From positions 32,445,176 through 32,509,175 of the forward strand of contig CM049311.1 of assembly GCA_026874595.1 (NCBI GenBank): DNA of 64,000 nucleotides. The letters are read 5' to 3'. Below are positions 1-26,276 of this stretch, piece by piece. The stretch comes from Sipunculus nudus. Its lineage: Eukaryota; Annelida; Sipuncula; Golfingiida; Sipunculidae. A program made the translations under genes and the position numbers. The notes beneath the pieces were generated by a model. That model was not told the DNA's origin, made no database searches, and saw only the letters and a list, made by a program, of their open reading frames with translations. Position 1 is the stretch's first letter. Every line of letters starts with the position of its first letter.

Positions 1-499
1 TGCCAGATAGGGATTGTCAGTAGTTTTAATGCAAGGAAGGCCCATTAAAGAATTCTATGTATAAAGGGGTCTTAAATTTTCTGTCACTTGGTCTTGAAAA
101 TCTTAAATTTGCTTTTTGCAGAGAGATGCAGGAACCCTGATATAGAGATATTGAGAAATGTTTATTTTCAGATGATAATATGACTATGATGAATAGAGTT
201 TAAAATTAAACTTCAGAATCGTGACGTGAAACATTTATCAAGGATGTATATCAGACCTGTCAGTTAATTGCTCAGTGGTGGCTCTGTGTCATTGTTGTGC
301 CACTACATTATCATATTTCATATACAGTCAAGAGTACAGGAAGCTTAAATATCATGATCGTACAGCTGCATGTCACATACACACATTTCTTGTTATCTTA
401 CACACATCATGTCACATCGAGCATGATTTATGAAAGAAACATTGTTATAAATTATTCATTGTTATTGTTACAACTAATACTCTGTTATTATTAATTATT

Positions 500-556
500 C
501 ATTATTATTATTGATACAATTATTATTGTTTTTATTATTATTATTATTATTATTAT
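500..556. repeat. (TTA/ATT)n microsatellite
   Basis: Imperfect run of ATT/TTA trinucleotides, purest at about 530-556. Confidence 0.8.
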
Positions 557-1701
557 TTACTTGTTGTCTGATGTCTGATGTTCTGAATAATAATAAAAAA
601 CACTTATTGTTATTAGGAATTATAAAAAACAATGATTTGCATTCCATAGATTGTTATTAATTCAAAGAGGAAAAAAAAACATTTGGGGAGATTCGTGATA
701 ATTATTTCACACAAACTTCTAGTGACCTTTCTTATCAGTTGACAAAATTAAACTGGATTGCTGTAGACTTAATAAGCATATAATTTATATAATGATGAAG
801 ATTTAGCAGGTTCTACATTTTTCAGGCATGGTTTAATTCATGTATGTACTTTGCACACTCATTACATAATTAATTCACGAGTTTAAATTTTGGTCCTGAT
901 GAAATTATTTTTTATTTGATTTGGTCAACACAATCTGTAAACATAAATCATTTTTTCATATTTATTACCAGCAAAGCTATATGTTTTTTATGAGTTTCCC
1001 GTGTTTTCCTAACCATTCAAATTCCCAGCTAAATATATATTTATTATAGAATGCAGTGTATCTGTGATAGAACGCATGACCGCTTTTCAGTTTATATAAT
1101 CTCCCAGGGTAAATAGTCTTAATTACACAACAACACTTACTAGGTACATTATCATAATTAGAGAGAGGATAACCATCTGAATTGTTTAATAATTTAAACT
1201 CCAGAATACGGTCAGAGATCATAGTGAACCTGCTCATTATAAAAACAAGGAAGTTAAACATGACTGTTGACATGAAATAAGCAAAGACGGCCATGTGCGT
1301 TTTTCATGGTTTGAGTCATGTCAAGGAAACTTAAGGGCATATATACATGACTTCAAATTCTTCTGTGAAAATGATTAGCATTCACATGCTGTCTCATTAT
1401 AGTTGTGTATGAGTAAAGGTGAAAAGATTTTGCTGACATATGAGAAATACTGGAAAGTGGATGGTAAGTCCAGATGATGTATTCGTCTTAAGAATGGCGG
1501 CTTACTCATTTATACCAATAAATTTGATATGATTGGTTTTACATAGGAAATCTTGACAGTACAGTCTCATTCGAAAATACCAAAAATCATGTCAGTGTTT
1601 TTTCAAATATTTAACATGTTGAAGTTCTTAAGTATAACCAAAGAACATCTTTTTGTTTCAAAATTTAGTTGTGTCAGTCTTGGGTTGGTCTGTCAAGTTA
1701 T

Positions 1702-1832
1702 GACACAGTTTACTTTATATATAAATGGATATTAACCAGTTCATTCAATACCCATTGAGCATATGACAGCTTATCTTATATATAACTGGATATTAACCAG
1801 TTTATTCAGTACCCATTGAGCATATGACAGCT
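1702..1832. repeat. 61-bp tandem duplication
   Basis: Two adjacent copies of a 61-bp unit. 'GGATATTAACCAG' recurs 61 bp apart (about 1727 and 1788), as does 'CATTGAGCATATGACAGC' (about 1753 and 1814). The copies differ at a few bases. Confidence 0.8.
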
Positions 1833-2339
1833 TAGATATTTTTCCTCAGCTCCTAAAACAAAGCCCGAATTTTACCCCCAAAGGCTGTTGTTTTAATATG
1901 TCTAGTTAATATCTTGAAAATCAAAGACAATTCTTATTTGGTAGTATGACTATTATAAAAGGACTATTTTTAGTGTGACTAACAGGTAACAGGTTTCTCT
2001 CTCTGGTGACTGCTTCATGGTAGGGAAAACACTGCATTCGATAGGATGGAAAATATCAATATTCCCGTAACAATTAATGGAATAATCTCTTGTTTGAAGA
2101 TGACTCCAAGTAAACAACAGTGGCAGCCAGTGTAGCTATCAAAACACTGTTGTTATTTGCTGAAAGAGTTTTTGCCCTGTGTGTGTTTACTTTGTATTGT
2201 TATTGGTGGGTCAGTATAAAGAAATAGCAATAGGTTTATACCCGAGGCATTAATATAATAATTTAGCAACTGAATCGGAATAGCTGCCTTTCATTTTTGC
2301 TTCAGAAAAAGCATATATACAGACTTGTCTGTTATTGGT

Positions 2340-2515
2340 GTATACAGTGAAACCTGTGTTATAGGACCAGCTGAGGGACTGGCCGAAGTGGTGTTAATTC
2401 ACAGGTGATGTAATTGGACAGGTCAGTCACAACCAGTATGAATGGGGTCTGTTCACTCAGAGGTGGTTTTTACAGATATATAGACAGGTGCCAATATTAG
2501 AAAGGTCCAGCTGTA
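2340..2515. mobile_element. short pogo/mariner-type MITE candidate
   Basis: It begins TATACAGTGAAACCTGTG and ends GGTCCAGCTGTATA, so both ends are TACAG in inverted orientation next to TA. No coding capacity. The TACAGT-start and TA target suggest a pogo/mariner-derived MITE. The inverted repeat is short and imperfect, so this is tentative. Confidence 0.35.
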
Positions 2516-2572
2516 TAAATAAATATATACATATTTTATATTTTACATATATATATATATATTTTGTTTCAG

Positions 2573-16620
<14,048 letters not shown>

Positions 16621-17243
16621 ATCACATCAACACAAGGGACCATTCCTTATATTTATTGGCATTGCCTTCATCCTTCGGGGTTTATTAATTATGGGTCATT
16701 ATATTTGATCACTTGTACAGAGACTTTAAATGTTGTTATCATTGTTGTTTATGTATTTCATGTGTCTATAAAATATGTAAAACCAATCTTTGTTGGGCTT
16801 ATTTTGATACCCTTCTGATAGAGGTTGTTTCAAACCAAAACAAACCCCTATAATTAGCGGCCTGCACTATATGTCTCAACTATCAAACTTTAAAATCAGA
16901 ATTTGTTACATTTCAAGGAAACACCTTTCTACATTTCACATGCATATGGAGTCCATTCCACAGAATTGCCTTGAAACAATTTTTACCCAATATATTTGCA
17001 CATGCACCATTGCCCTCTTCACTACATTCAAACCCAAGCCGCTGCTGAATTTAGAAGCATTGTCAGAGGCAGAATTTGATGCCCACCATTTCTAACCAGC
17101 AGAGCTGTACTCTTGTGAGTCAAATTCTGTGCTGTGTGCTTATTTTGATATCGGTGATTTCCACAAGTTGTTTGACTGGCTATATATAGCAGAAACGTAT
17201 CTGTTACATGTAATTGTTATGTTTGATAGATTCTTTCAGTAGA
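16621..17243 (+). other. CNK 3' UTR and downstream intergenic
   Basis: No canonical AATAAA was found by eye. A weak TATAAA variant lies at 16767-16772, 147 bp after the stop. The rest is unremarkable. Confidence 0.4.
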
Positions 17244-18103
17244 TTTTTAGCTTAGCTGACTATAAGTTGTCTGAGCTATAGTCATGGCCCGTTTTCAGTC
17301 CGTCTGTCTGTAAGACTGGCAGGTTTTCAAACCTTAAGACCTGTGAATCCAAAATTCGGCATACAGTTAGATGTTCCCAAAATCTACTACTATACTGAAA
17401 ATTTGGTTAACATGAATTCCTTACCTTTGAGATATTTAGGAAAAAACCTCAAATTTCCATTAGAAATCAATTATCACACTTCAGTGGGCCAGCCAAAGTT
17501 GATTTTTTTTTTCACTTTTAACGGCATGGCTTGTTAATAGGAAGCATCCATGCTAGATAAATCAACCACAGAGTGAAAAAAATTTTGAATTTCAAGGTTA
17601 TTTTCAAGATATAACCAAAGTTATATAGTCGTTGTCCATTGTCTGTCTGTCTGTCTGTCCCTTAAACTGACATGATTTGAAACTGTTAGAGCTATGAATC
17701 CAAAATTCAGCATACTGTTAGATGTCCCCAAAATCTCCAACCATATACCGAAAATTGGGTCAATATGACTAAGTTCCTTCGAGATATTTAGGAAAAACCT
17801 CAAATTTCAAATATAATATTGTCATGCTTCAGGACTGCCTAATATCAAAACCATATGTTTTTCTTAATATTTACCAGAAGTAATCTCCTATATATTTCCT
17901 ATATACATGCCAGAAATTAAGTCTGCTTACTATAATTTCTTTAAGTTATGGGCCGGAACATTATGGACTTTGTAAAAAATTAGGAAAAATATTTACTCAC
18001 TTAACATGAAAATTGTTCAACTAGAGACTATTTTCCCCAAGTATATAACTTTGTTTAATTAAGATTCAATTGTTAACCCAAAATAAGATCTGAATTTTGT
18101 AAA
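17244..18103 (+). mobile_element. Dispersed element family B, left part (interrupted by copy C)
   Basis: Head TTTTAGCTTAGCTGAC...TTGTCTGAGCTATAG, then CCGTCTGTCTG. It contains two related units, each with GAATCCAAAATTC(G/A)GCATAC and GAGATATTTAGGAAAAA (near 17345 and 17696). The same order occurs uninterrupted at 44987-45660. The part matching that copy's 3' third reappears after 19700, so element C is inserted here. Confidence 0.7.
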
Positions 18104-19700
18104 TTTTTAGCTCAGCTGACTGAAAGCCATCTGAGCTATAGTGATCACCCTTTGTCCTTGGTCTGTCCGGCCGTCCGTTAACAGGGCACAAATTGTAACA
18201 GCTGGACCTGGAATCTTCAAACTTGATATCCAGAGAGGTCCATGAAAAATATCCTTGGAAACCTGAAATTAGCTCTCTGTTACCAATTTCTCCGAGCTAT
18301 GGAGCTGGTAAGTACCCTCCAGAATAATCAAAGATTTGATACAAAAGCTCAAATATCTGAAAAACTACTGCATTGATCACCATGATTTTTTGCATGAATA
18401 TTGATTATTGAGTATTACATCAGTTCCTGCAAACTGGTGGCGCCACTTGTACATTTTCTAATTTATACGTTTTTTTTCTCTATTTTTGATACTTTCAAAG
18501 AAGCTGTCATCTGTCAACAATGCACAAATTGTAACTGCTGGACCTGGAATCTACTAACTTTACATCCTGGGAGACCCATGAAAAATGTCTTTGGAAACCT
18601 AAAATTAAGTCTCGGTTACTCATACCCTCTGAGCTATAGGGCTCAGAAGTACCCCCCAGAATAATTAAAAATTTGATACAAAAGCTGTTCTACCTTGACA
18701 ACTACTGCATTGATCAAATTGATTCTTTGCATGAATATTGATCATGGAGTGTTCCGTCTGTTGCTGCAAACTGGTGGCACCTACTTTTTTTCTAATTTTT
18801 ATGAATTTTTTTCTTTTTTTTTGATATCTTCCGAAACCCAGCATAGTTGTTCCTGCATCTATGTTGTTGAGCCTAACAAAGACAGGTGGCACCACCAGCA
18901 ATCCTTTCTGTGCAGTAAGAATCTGGGTGTCTTATAGATAGCAGCCCAAATCTCAAGAGTGGCTCAATGTATTGTGCTGAAAGTTTGCTTGTCCATAGAA
19001 CTTGGATCTCTCCAACTCATAATTGCGAATGGTGGCGCCACCTACAATACTTATTGCATAGTGTCCATCTGTACATTTGTCATCTGTTCGTCTTAGTGGT
19101 TCTTCAATGTATTGTGTTGAAATTGTGCATGTTCATAGATCCTCAACACCTAGATCTCGTAAACAATACGGGTGGCGACGTCTGCAGTCGTTTTTTTCGC
19201 GGCATCCATTGATATATTTGCTTTTTGTGAAACTTGCTCATATCTCAGGAATGGTTCCAGATATTGGTCTGAAATTTGGCATATCCGTCCTTTTTGGAAA
19301 GTTTTCTCGTAAAACAGACAGGTGGCACCACATACTTTCTCGGTTTTGTAGAGTAAATAAATGCCTTTTACTCAGGAGTGATTTGCCGTATTGGCCTGAA
19401 TTGGTGCATACCCATAGATCTGGGACTCCTACATCTTGTACTCAAGACTGCAATCGTCTGCCTGTGGCGTCCATACCTTCATGTACTTTGGGTGAAAATT
19501 GCTCATATCTTAGGAGTGGTTCAAGATATTGGTCTGAAATATGGCATGTCAATCTGTCTTGGAGAGTTTTCTCATGAACCAGGCATTTCTAAGGACCCTT
19601 CCCAAAATTCATGATTTTTAGCACTCTGGCAGTCATTTTGCTCATTGTTCAACATTCCTTGAATTTAGCTGAGCGTCATGGCCCATGGGCCACTAGTTTA
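18104..19700 (+). mobile_element. Dispersed element family A, copy C, nested in element B
   Basis: Head TTTTAGCTCAGCTGACTG with the GTCCGGCCGTCCG run. Tail CATTCCTTGAATTTAGCTGA then GCGTCATGGCCCATGGGCCAC. Two ~335-bp units (near 18176 and 18510) match those of copy A. The right half (18830-19640) is a diverged array with GGTGGCGCCACC at 19031 and two ATATTGGTCTGAAAT repeats. ORFs of 80-166 codons here are repeat artefacts. Confidence 0.72.
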
Positions 19701-19850
19701 AGTTATTAGCATAAAAATAAAATCAGTACCTTCGATTTTGCCCAACTTGGACTTTGGCACATTTTTCCCGTGTAAGTACTATTGATTTAATTTTTATTTA
19801 ATTTGTTTTTATCTGAAATTTGAAAATAAAAGCTAGAAAATTAGGCAAGT
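19701..19850 (+). mobile_element. Dispersed element family B, right part after the insertion
   Basis: TTATTAGCATAAAAAT, TTTTGCCCAACTTGGACTTT and GGCACATTTTTCCCGTGTAA align with 45525-45600 in the uninterrupted copy D. This continues element B across the inserted element C. Confidence 0.6.
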
Positions 19851-20077
19851 TTTTTTTCATGAGGCTCTGTAGTCATTTGCTTTGTCCAGATGCAGGGTCC
19901 CACTCCAGGTCACTGGAAGTCAGATATGCCAGGGTTTCTGATTTGTTACAGTCACTGGGGGAGATCCCTGCTGTGACAGGTGTATAGTTCCCCCCCTTAC
20001 AAACCCTTCCCACCAAGTCTTATGCAGTAATTGTATCCCCAGACAAAGTCGGGGGATACTATGTTTTCATACCGGTC

Positions 20078-20108
<31 letters not shown>
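20078..20108. repeat. (CCG)n microsatellite
   Basis: About ten CCG units near the 5' end of the Helitron-like element. The only long GC-pure trinucleotide run seen in the window. Confidence 0.9.
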
Positions 20109-20699
20109 ATATGAATCTTGTTGGCGCGATAACCCAAAAAATATTTCACGGAACTTTACCAAACTTGGTATATGTATAGATATGGGTAAGAGGACGATGC
20201 CTATGTAAAATGAGGTCATGACCTTTACTAGGAGAGTGTCCTTGACCTTGAATAGGTCCAATTTTGGGGAAAATCACACAAATTCTTTAATATCTCAAGA
20301 AATCTTGCATGGATTTATCCCAAAATCAAGTTGATGGAAGATCATGGATAGGGTTGTCATGTTCCAGAAACTGGTGGCGCCACCTATTATTCTTTACTTT
20401 TTTTCGTGCCGTTTAATACCCCCTAAATTGCCACCTTACAGCACTGTGAGCATTATAAGTCAAAAACTAATGGACAGATTTCTTTTATATTATGCATATA
20501 CATAGGTATGGGTTATGGGATGATGCTTATTTAAATTGGGGTCATAACCTTTCCTATGATAGTGGCCTTGACCTTGAATATTGCCATATATGGTGAAAAT
20601 CACACACCTCTTATGATATCTCCAGTGTTGATAGCCATATGGATTTCAAACATGACTTATGTATGGCCCACCACTAAAGTAAGAACCCTATAGGTTCTA

Positions 20700-23350
20700 G
20701 GGTCATGAGGTCAAAGGTCAAGGTCACTGGACTGGCATTTTAAAAGATACTTTGGATGCATTTTAAGCCAAACTTTCATCCCAGGTCTTCCATCTTGAAT
20801 ATATAGCTCACTTGCCAATAATGGATGATCCATATAAATTTTGGGGTCACAAGGTCAAAGGTCAAGGCCACAGGAGCTATCTGTCCAAAAATTAGTTTCT
20901 GGATGATAATTCCTGCTTTTATTGATGTAATGATTTCAAAATTGACTTATATATGTCCCATTGAAAAAGCAAGACTCAAATTGATTTTGGGGTCATGAGG
21001 TCAAAGGTCAAGGTCACAGGAAACCTCTATAAAAAGATTGTGGATGCATTTTCAGCCAAACAATTCATCTCAGATCTTTCATCTTGCACATATAGTTCAC
21101 CTGCCAAGAGTGGAAGACCCCTATCAATTTTGAGGTCACAAGGTCAAAGGTGAAGGTCACAGGAGCCATATGTCCAAAAATTAGTTTCTGGATCATAATT
21201 CCTGCTTTTATTGATGTATGGATTTCAAACTTGACTTATATATGTCCCATTGGAAAAGCAAGACCCAAATTGATTTTGGGGTCATGAGGTCAAAGGTCAA
21301 GGTCACAGGACACATCTTTAAAAAGATGTGGATGCATTTTCAGCCAAACATTTCATCTCAGACCTTTCATCTTGCACATATAGTTCACCTGCCAAGAGAG
21401 GAAGAACCCTATCAATTTTGAGGTCACAAGGTCAAAGGTGAAGGTCACAGGAGCCATCTGTCCAAAAATTAGTTTCTGGATGATAATTCCTTCTTTTATT
21501 GATGTTTGGATTTCAAAACTTGACTTGAATTTGACCCATTGGAAAAGCAAGACCGGAATTGAATTTGGGGTCATAAGGTCAAAGGTCAAGGTCACAGGAA
21601 ACCTCTATAAAAAGATTGTGGATGCATTTTCAGCCAAACAATTCATCTCAGATCTTTCATCTTGCACATATAGTTCACCTTCCAAGAGTGGAAGACCCCT
21701 ATCAATTTTGAGGTCACAAGGTCAAAGGTGAAGGTCACAGGAGCCATATGTCCAAAAATTAGTTTCTGGATGATAATTCCTGCTTTTATTGATGTATGGA
21801 TTTCAAACTTGACTTATATATGTCCCATTGGAAAAGCAAGACCTAAATTGATTTTGGGGTCATGAGGTCAAAGGTCAAGGTCACATCTTTAAAAAGATGT
21901 GGATGCATTTTCAGCCAAACATTTCATCTCAGGTCTTTCATCTTGCACATATAGTTCACCTGCCAAGAGAGGAAGAACCCTATCAGATTTGAGGTCACAA
22001 GGTCAAAGGTGAAGGTCACAGGAGCCATCTGTCCAAAAATTAGTTTCTGGATGATAATTTATTCTTTTATTGATGTTTGGATTTCAAACTTGACTTGTAC
22101 TTGACCCATTGGAAAAGCAAGACCGGAATTGAATTTGGGGTCATGAGGTCAAAGGTCAAGGTCACAGGAAACCTCTATAAAAAGATTGTGGATGCATTTT
22201 CAGCCAAACAATTCATCTCAGATCTTTCATCTTGCACATATAGTTCACCTGCCAAGAGTGAAAAACCCCTATCAATTTTGAGGTCACAAGGTCAAAGGTG
22301 AAGGTCATAGGAGCCATATGTCCAAAAATTAGTTTCTGGATGATAATTCCTGCTTTTATTGATGTATGGATTTCAAACTTGACTTATATATGTCCCATTG
22401 GAAAAGCAAGACCCAAATTGATTTTGGGGTCAATAGGTCAAAGGTCAAGGTCACATCTTTAAAAAGATGTGGATGCATTTTCAGCCAAACATTTCATTTC
22501 AGGTCTTTCATCTTGCACATATAGTTCACCTGCCAAGAGAGGAAGAACCCTATCAGTTTTGAGGTCACAAGGTCAAAGGTGAAGGTCACAGGAGCCATCT
22601 GTCCAAAAATTAGTTTCTGGATGATAATTCCATCTTTTACTGATGTATGGATTTCAAACTTGGCTTTGTTATTGACCCATTAGAAAAGCAAGACCCAAAT
22701 TGATTTTGGGGTCATGAGGTCAAAGGTCAAGGTCACAGGAAACCTCTTTAAAAAGATTGTGGATGCATTTTCAGCCAAACAATTCATCTCAGATCTTTCA
22801 TCTTGCACATATAGTTCACCTGCCAAGAGTGGAAGACCCTATCAGTTTTGAGGTCACAAGGTCAAAGATGAAGGTCACAGGAGCCATATGTCCAAAAATT
22901 AGTTTCTGGATGATAATTCCTGCTTTTATTGATGTATGTGTTTCAAACTTGACTTGTATATGTCCCATTGGAAAAGTAAGACCAAAATTGATTTTGGGGT
23001 CATGAGGTCAAAGGTCAAGGTCACAGGACACATCTTTAAAAAGATGTGGATGCATTTTCAGTCAAACATTTCATCTCATATCTTTCATCTTACACATATA
23101 GTTCTCCTGCCAAGAGAGGAAGAACACTATCAATTTTGAGGTCACAAGGTCAAAGGTGAAGGTCACAGGAGCCATCTGTCCAAAAATAAGTTTCTGGATG
23201 ATAATTCCTGCTTTATTGATGTATAGATTTCAAACTTGACTTGCATATGTCCCATTGGAAAAGCAAGACCCAAATTGATTTTGGGGTTATGAGATCAAAG
23301 GTCAAGGTCACAGGACACATCTTTAAAAAGATCAAGGTCACAGGACCAAC
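20700..23350 (+). repeat. Tandem array of about nine ~287-bp dimeric units with AGGTCA motifs
   Basis: Alternating half-units of about 145 bp. One carries GGTCATGAGGTCAAAGGTCA then AGGTCAC; the other GAGGTCACAAGGTCAAAGGT then GAAGGTCAC. The first type recurs near 20707, 20997, 21287, 21577, 21867, 22147, 22436, 22718, 23005 and 23290 (spacing 280-290). Shared segments include CAAAAATTAGTTTCTGGAT and CATCTTGCACATATAGTTC. ORFs of 67-97 codons in the array are repeat shadows. Confidence 0.9.
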
Positions 23351-23503
23351 ATCTTCAACAAGATTGTGGATCGTTAGATGGAATAAACAATAAATATGCC
23401 AAGTGTCAGTATATGCTGCTAAAAATGGGGGTCTGTTCTTGTAGGAGGGGGGCCTACTATGTCTGGGGATACTCTGGCACCTGCGGTGCCAAGAAATGTC
23501 TAG

Positions 23504-23859
23504 TTGTTATTGTTTTCACCGTATCTCTTTAATTTTAATGTTGTTTCCACTCCAATGTACAAAAACTTTCCTTGAAAAAGTAATTCAAGGTGTAATCCAG
23601 AAGACGCTATGTTATGTTAATGTAGCATTTTTAAAGAAATCAGTTTTCTTTTAAATGATTTTAACAAATATAATTTAAACCCATTTTTAAATTAAACCCA
23701 TATTTTATAAAATATGAAGCAAATTTTGGATAAATAAAGGCACAATTTAAAAATGTGAAATCTGAATCAAGTATTTTTTTAATATATTTTCGGGGTTTAA
23801 TTAATAGAGTTTCGGGGTATGTTTGGGCACCCCAGAAATAATGCAAAATACACACAATT
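23504..23859. other. Intergenic, nothing recognised
   Basis: AT-rich sequence following the Helitron-like element; no feature supported. Confidence 0.5.
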
Positions 23860-24055
23860 TGCCAGAATCCTCATGAAAGGCTGGTTGGATTGCCATCAAA
23901 TTTGGTGTGCTTATGGGTCTTGATGAACTTGAGCGTATATGCATAGACGATGATGTCACCTACAATATCTTAATTAGTTGCTTGTGCATAGGACAAATGG
24001 ACATATTGTCAACATGTTAATCGGCTGAGCGTCATGACCCATGGGTCACTTGTTT
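23860..24055 (+). mobile_element. Family A tail fragment (copy E)
   Basis: Ends CGGCTGAGCGTCATGACC then CATGGGTCACTTGTTT, the family A tail. The upstream part (GATTGCCATCAAATTTGG) is diverged and no head is seen, so it is truncated. Confidence 0.6.
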
Positions 24056-26275
24056 CAAATGGTGGCGTATTTACCGCATAAAATGTTCACGAGTCCAGTG
24101 AATGCGGACGCTGTACACACTCTACAGGAAAACAGAATAAAACAAAAGGCCAAATTTGATAATGCAGGATAAAAGCTAAACATAATAAGGTCCTCATAAT
24201 TTTTTTCTGGGAGCGAGTTGTTGGTATCAGAACAGGGGCGCATTCAGGATTTAGGAAAACGAAAGGTCGAACCCAGGAGGACTAATGATCAAACCTGGAA
24301 AAGTCTCCAGGTCCAGAAATTCGAGGGTCCATGCAGGCCGCAATAATTGGTTCGAACCCCTTAAAGAAAGGTTGTGGCGGCTGAATTAAAAGAGTGGGCG
24401 CGGGTGTCCCAACCCCCGATCCCTCCTTTGGATCAGCTTCTGCAGAAGACCCTGGATAGACGTTTTACATTTAAAGTTAAAAAGATGCACTTTAACATTC
24501 AAAATGGCTTTAAAAGTAGCCGTTACAATGATGAAAAAGGCGATTTCTAATATTATAAACTAGTCATAAAATATAAATGTTTTTTTAGAACGTGTTTTAG
24601 TTCAAATAGGATCATTCAGTGGCATTTATCGCCAACCAAGCTCTTCAGGCACCCACATGAATATTGTAACTGATCCATGGATTTGTTTATGCTTTACATA
24701 AGGGAATTTGTCGATCAGATGTAGACAATATATAAGCCACAATTCTAGCATGTGGAATTCGAGGAAACAAACTTTTCAAGTTTCCTAAACTATCAATGGA
24801 CGCCAGAATATATTGAAAAATAATAGTTGCCCTGTTAAATTCGAGATTGTAGCCAATATGCTCACTATATAGGTAAAAGAAGGCCCTTTAAATATCTTTT
24901 GATGGTTACATGTACGCGATTCTTATAGATACTCTTTTAAGGTTACAGTGATAATTTTCCTGGTGTTTAAATTATAGGTGTTGAGGCTCTATAATCCTTG
25001 GATGATTATCCAACACAGCTACTGTTGTTTATTTTGGCATCTTTTCCGTATTTTCGTAATATCCAAATGTGTTAAAGACACTTTTGGAACGTTAAAAGGT
25101 GGTAATATAAATTTTAATGCCGTGCATAGGGGACCCCTTAACATTCCTGTCGAATATGTATTATAACCTTATTTACCCATTAAACTTTTTAAAAAGGAAT
25201 TTGTATTAGAGAAAACCACCTCCATTTTCGTAATGCAACTTCTGTATCATTACCAGCGCATATCATTTCCCGGCACCTTGGAGGGTGTGCCTGTCAGGTT
25301 CTTAGCCGTGACAACCCGACTCAGTAGGCAATCGGATAATTGGGCTGGTAAGCCTACTCTGGCGCCAGTAATCTGGTCGTAATGCCAGAGGGTCAATATG
25401 ACGCTAGGTTCTTGTTAGATCTTCAGATTGCTCAACATAAATAGATAAATAAAGCATGGCACGCGTGACAATAGGTTTGTGCCTTTTTTTTATTATACTG
25501 ATGAAACCATATGTGATAAACGATATACTTAATGTCACAATCATCTAACACTGTTACATTTTTAGAGCTGTACCTGTAGAATTACAAGCTAATCCAATTA
25601 ATTTTAAAGATTTATAATGGGTGCCTATAATGTAATTATGCAGTTCGACAACCAACACATTTTAATCATATATATGATAAATCTTTAAAATTACTTGGGA
25701 TATCTTTTGGAAATGACTTCAGTTTAGAGACACAGCGGAAATGTGCTCCAAAGCAAGTACACAGTCAGAAGTGCTTAAGCTTATTAATATTTAATCCATT
25801 GGACAGGTAAAGCCTTTATTTCCTGTATATCGCTTTTAAGAATAGCCTTTATTTTATATATCACTTTTGTGGTAATGAAAACTCAGAGATGTAGAGGTGC
25901 GGACCGGAACTGCCCCTGGTGGTTTGGTCCTTAACTTAAGCAGCCCAGTCCTGGTCCGGCCCAGCTTTAGGCGGTCCGGTCCAATAGGTGGACCGGTCCT
26001 TTTATCAAAATAGCATAAAAATTAAAATAAAACAATTTTTTTTTTATTTTGTGTTTGTTGGACTTTTTTTTCTTTTAAATATATTTGTTCGAATATTTAC
26101 CAAAACCAAATATCATACACAGCAAAATGTGCAATAAATGTAAAATTCTAATCTGTACCTGAATCGAAAGATCTGGATTTTAATTTTTGACGACAAATTT
26201 AAAGTCACAATAATTTTACAACAGTGGAATATTTTGTGTTACTGTGTGGAGCATGGTGGTTAGAGAATAAATCAA
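24056..26275. other. Intergenic, no gene supported
   Basis: No coding or RNA feature is supported. A GC-richer patch (24236-24460) and a GGTCCGG-rich patch (about 25895-26005) look like old repeat fragments that I cannot classify. Confidence 0.5.
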
Positions 26276-26276
26276 A

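Larger units (their letters stand above)
1..2572. other. AT-rich intronic or intergenic DNA, no supported gene
   Basis: No coding exon is supported here. It is probably a 5' intron of the CNK gene, because the first recognised exon begins with the last base of a split codon. It contains a TTA/ATT microsatellite (about 500-556), a 61-bp tandem duplication (1702-1832) and a short element bounded by TACAG/CTGTA (about 2340-2515). The ORFs here are short, AT-rich and unlike any family I know. Confidence 0.6.
20036..23503 (+). mobile_element. Non-autonomous Helitron-like element with central tandem array
   Basis: The 3' end has a 7-bp-stem hairpin (TGGCACC-TGC-GGTGCCA, 23475-23491), 8 nt, then CTAG (23500-23503) followed by host T. 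This is the arrangement expected of Helitron termini. The 5' end is placed at TC (20036) after A, restoring an A|T target. A 13-bp subterminal inverted repeat pairs GTATCCCCAGACA (20033-20045) with TGTCTGGGGATAC (23460-23472). It starts 3 bp before the proposed end, so the 5' boundary could be slightly upstream. No Rep/helicase ORF exists. The interior has a (CCG)n tract, a leader with GGTGGCGCCACC, and about nine ~287-bp units. Helitron-like assignment is inference from termini. Confidence 0.7.

Noticed and set aside
977-1294. 105-codon minus-strand ORF
   Set aside because: AT-rich, no recognisable motif, no splice or promoter context; expected by chance in sequence of this composition.
1403-1463. 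Possible upstream CNK exon (acceptor TATAG, donor GTAAGT)
   Set aside because: Its only open frame leaves one base at the donor, but the next exon needs two; the other frames have stops. No CNK similarity.
19077-19577. 166-codon ORF, second longest in the window
   Set aside because: It lies entirely within a dispersed element and its translation is repetitive, with no family resemblance.
18104-19700. Definite Helitron call for family A elements
   Set aside because: The tail palindrome abuts CTAG or CTTG, without the usual gap between hairpin and CTRR, and most copies end CTTG; only a possible relation is claimed.
21218-23139. Series of 67-97 codon ORFs with similar peptides
   Set aside because: They are the same frame read in successive ~287-bp repeat units; the unit length is not kept in frame across the array, so they are not one gene.
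20700-23350. CRISPR array or centromeric satellite
   Set aside because: Units are ~287 bp and contiguous without variable spacers, and the array sits inside Helitron-like termini, so neither label fits.
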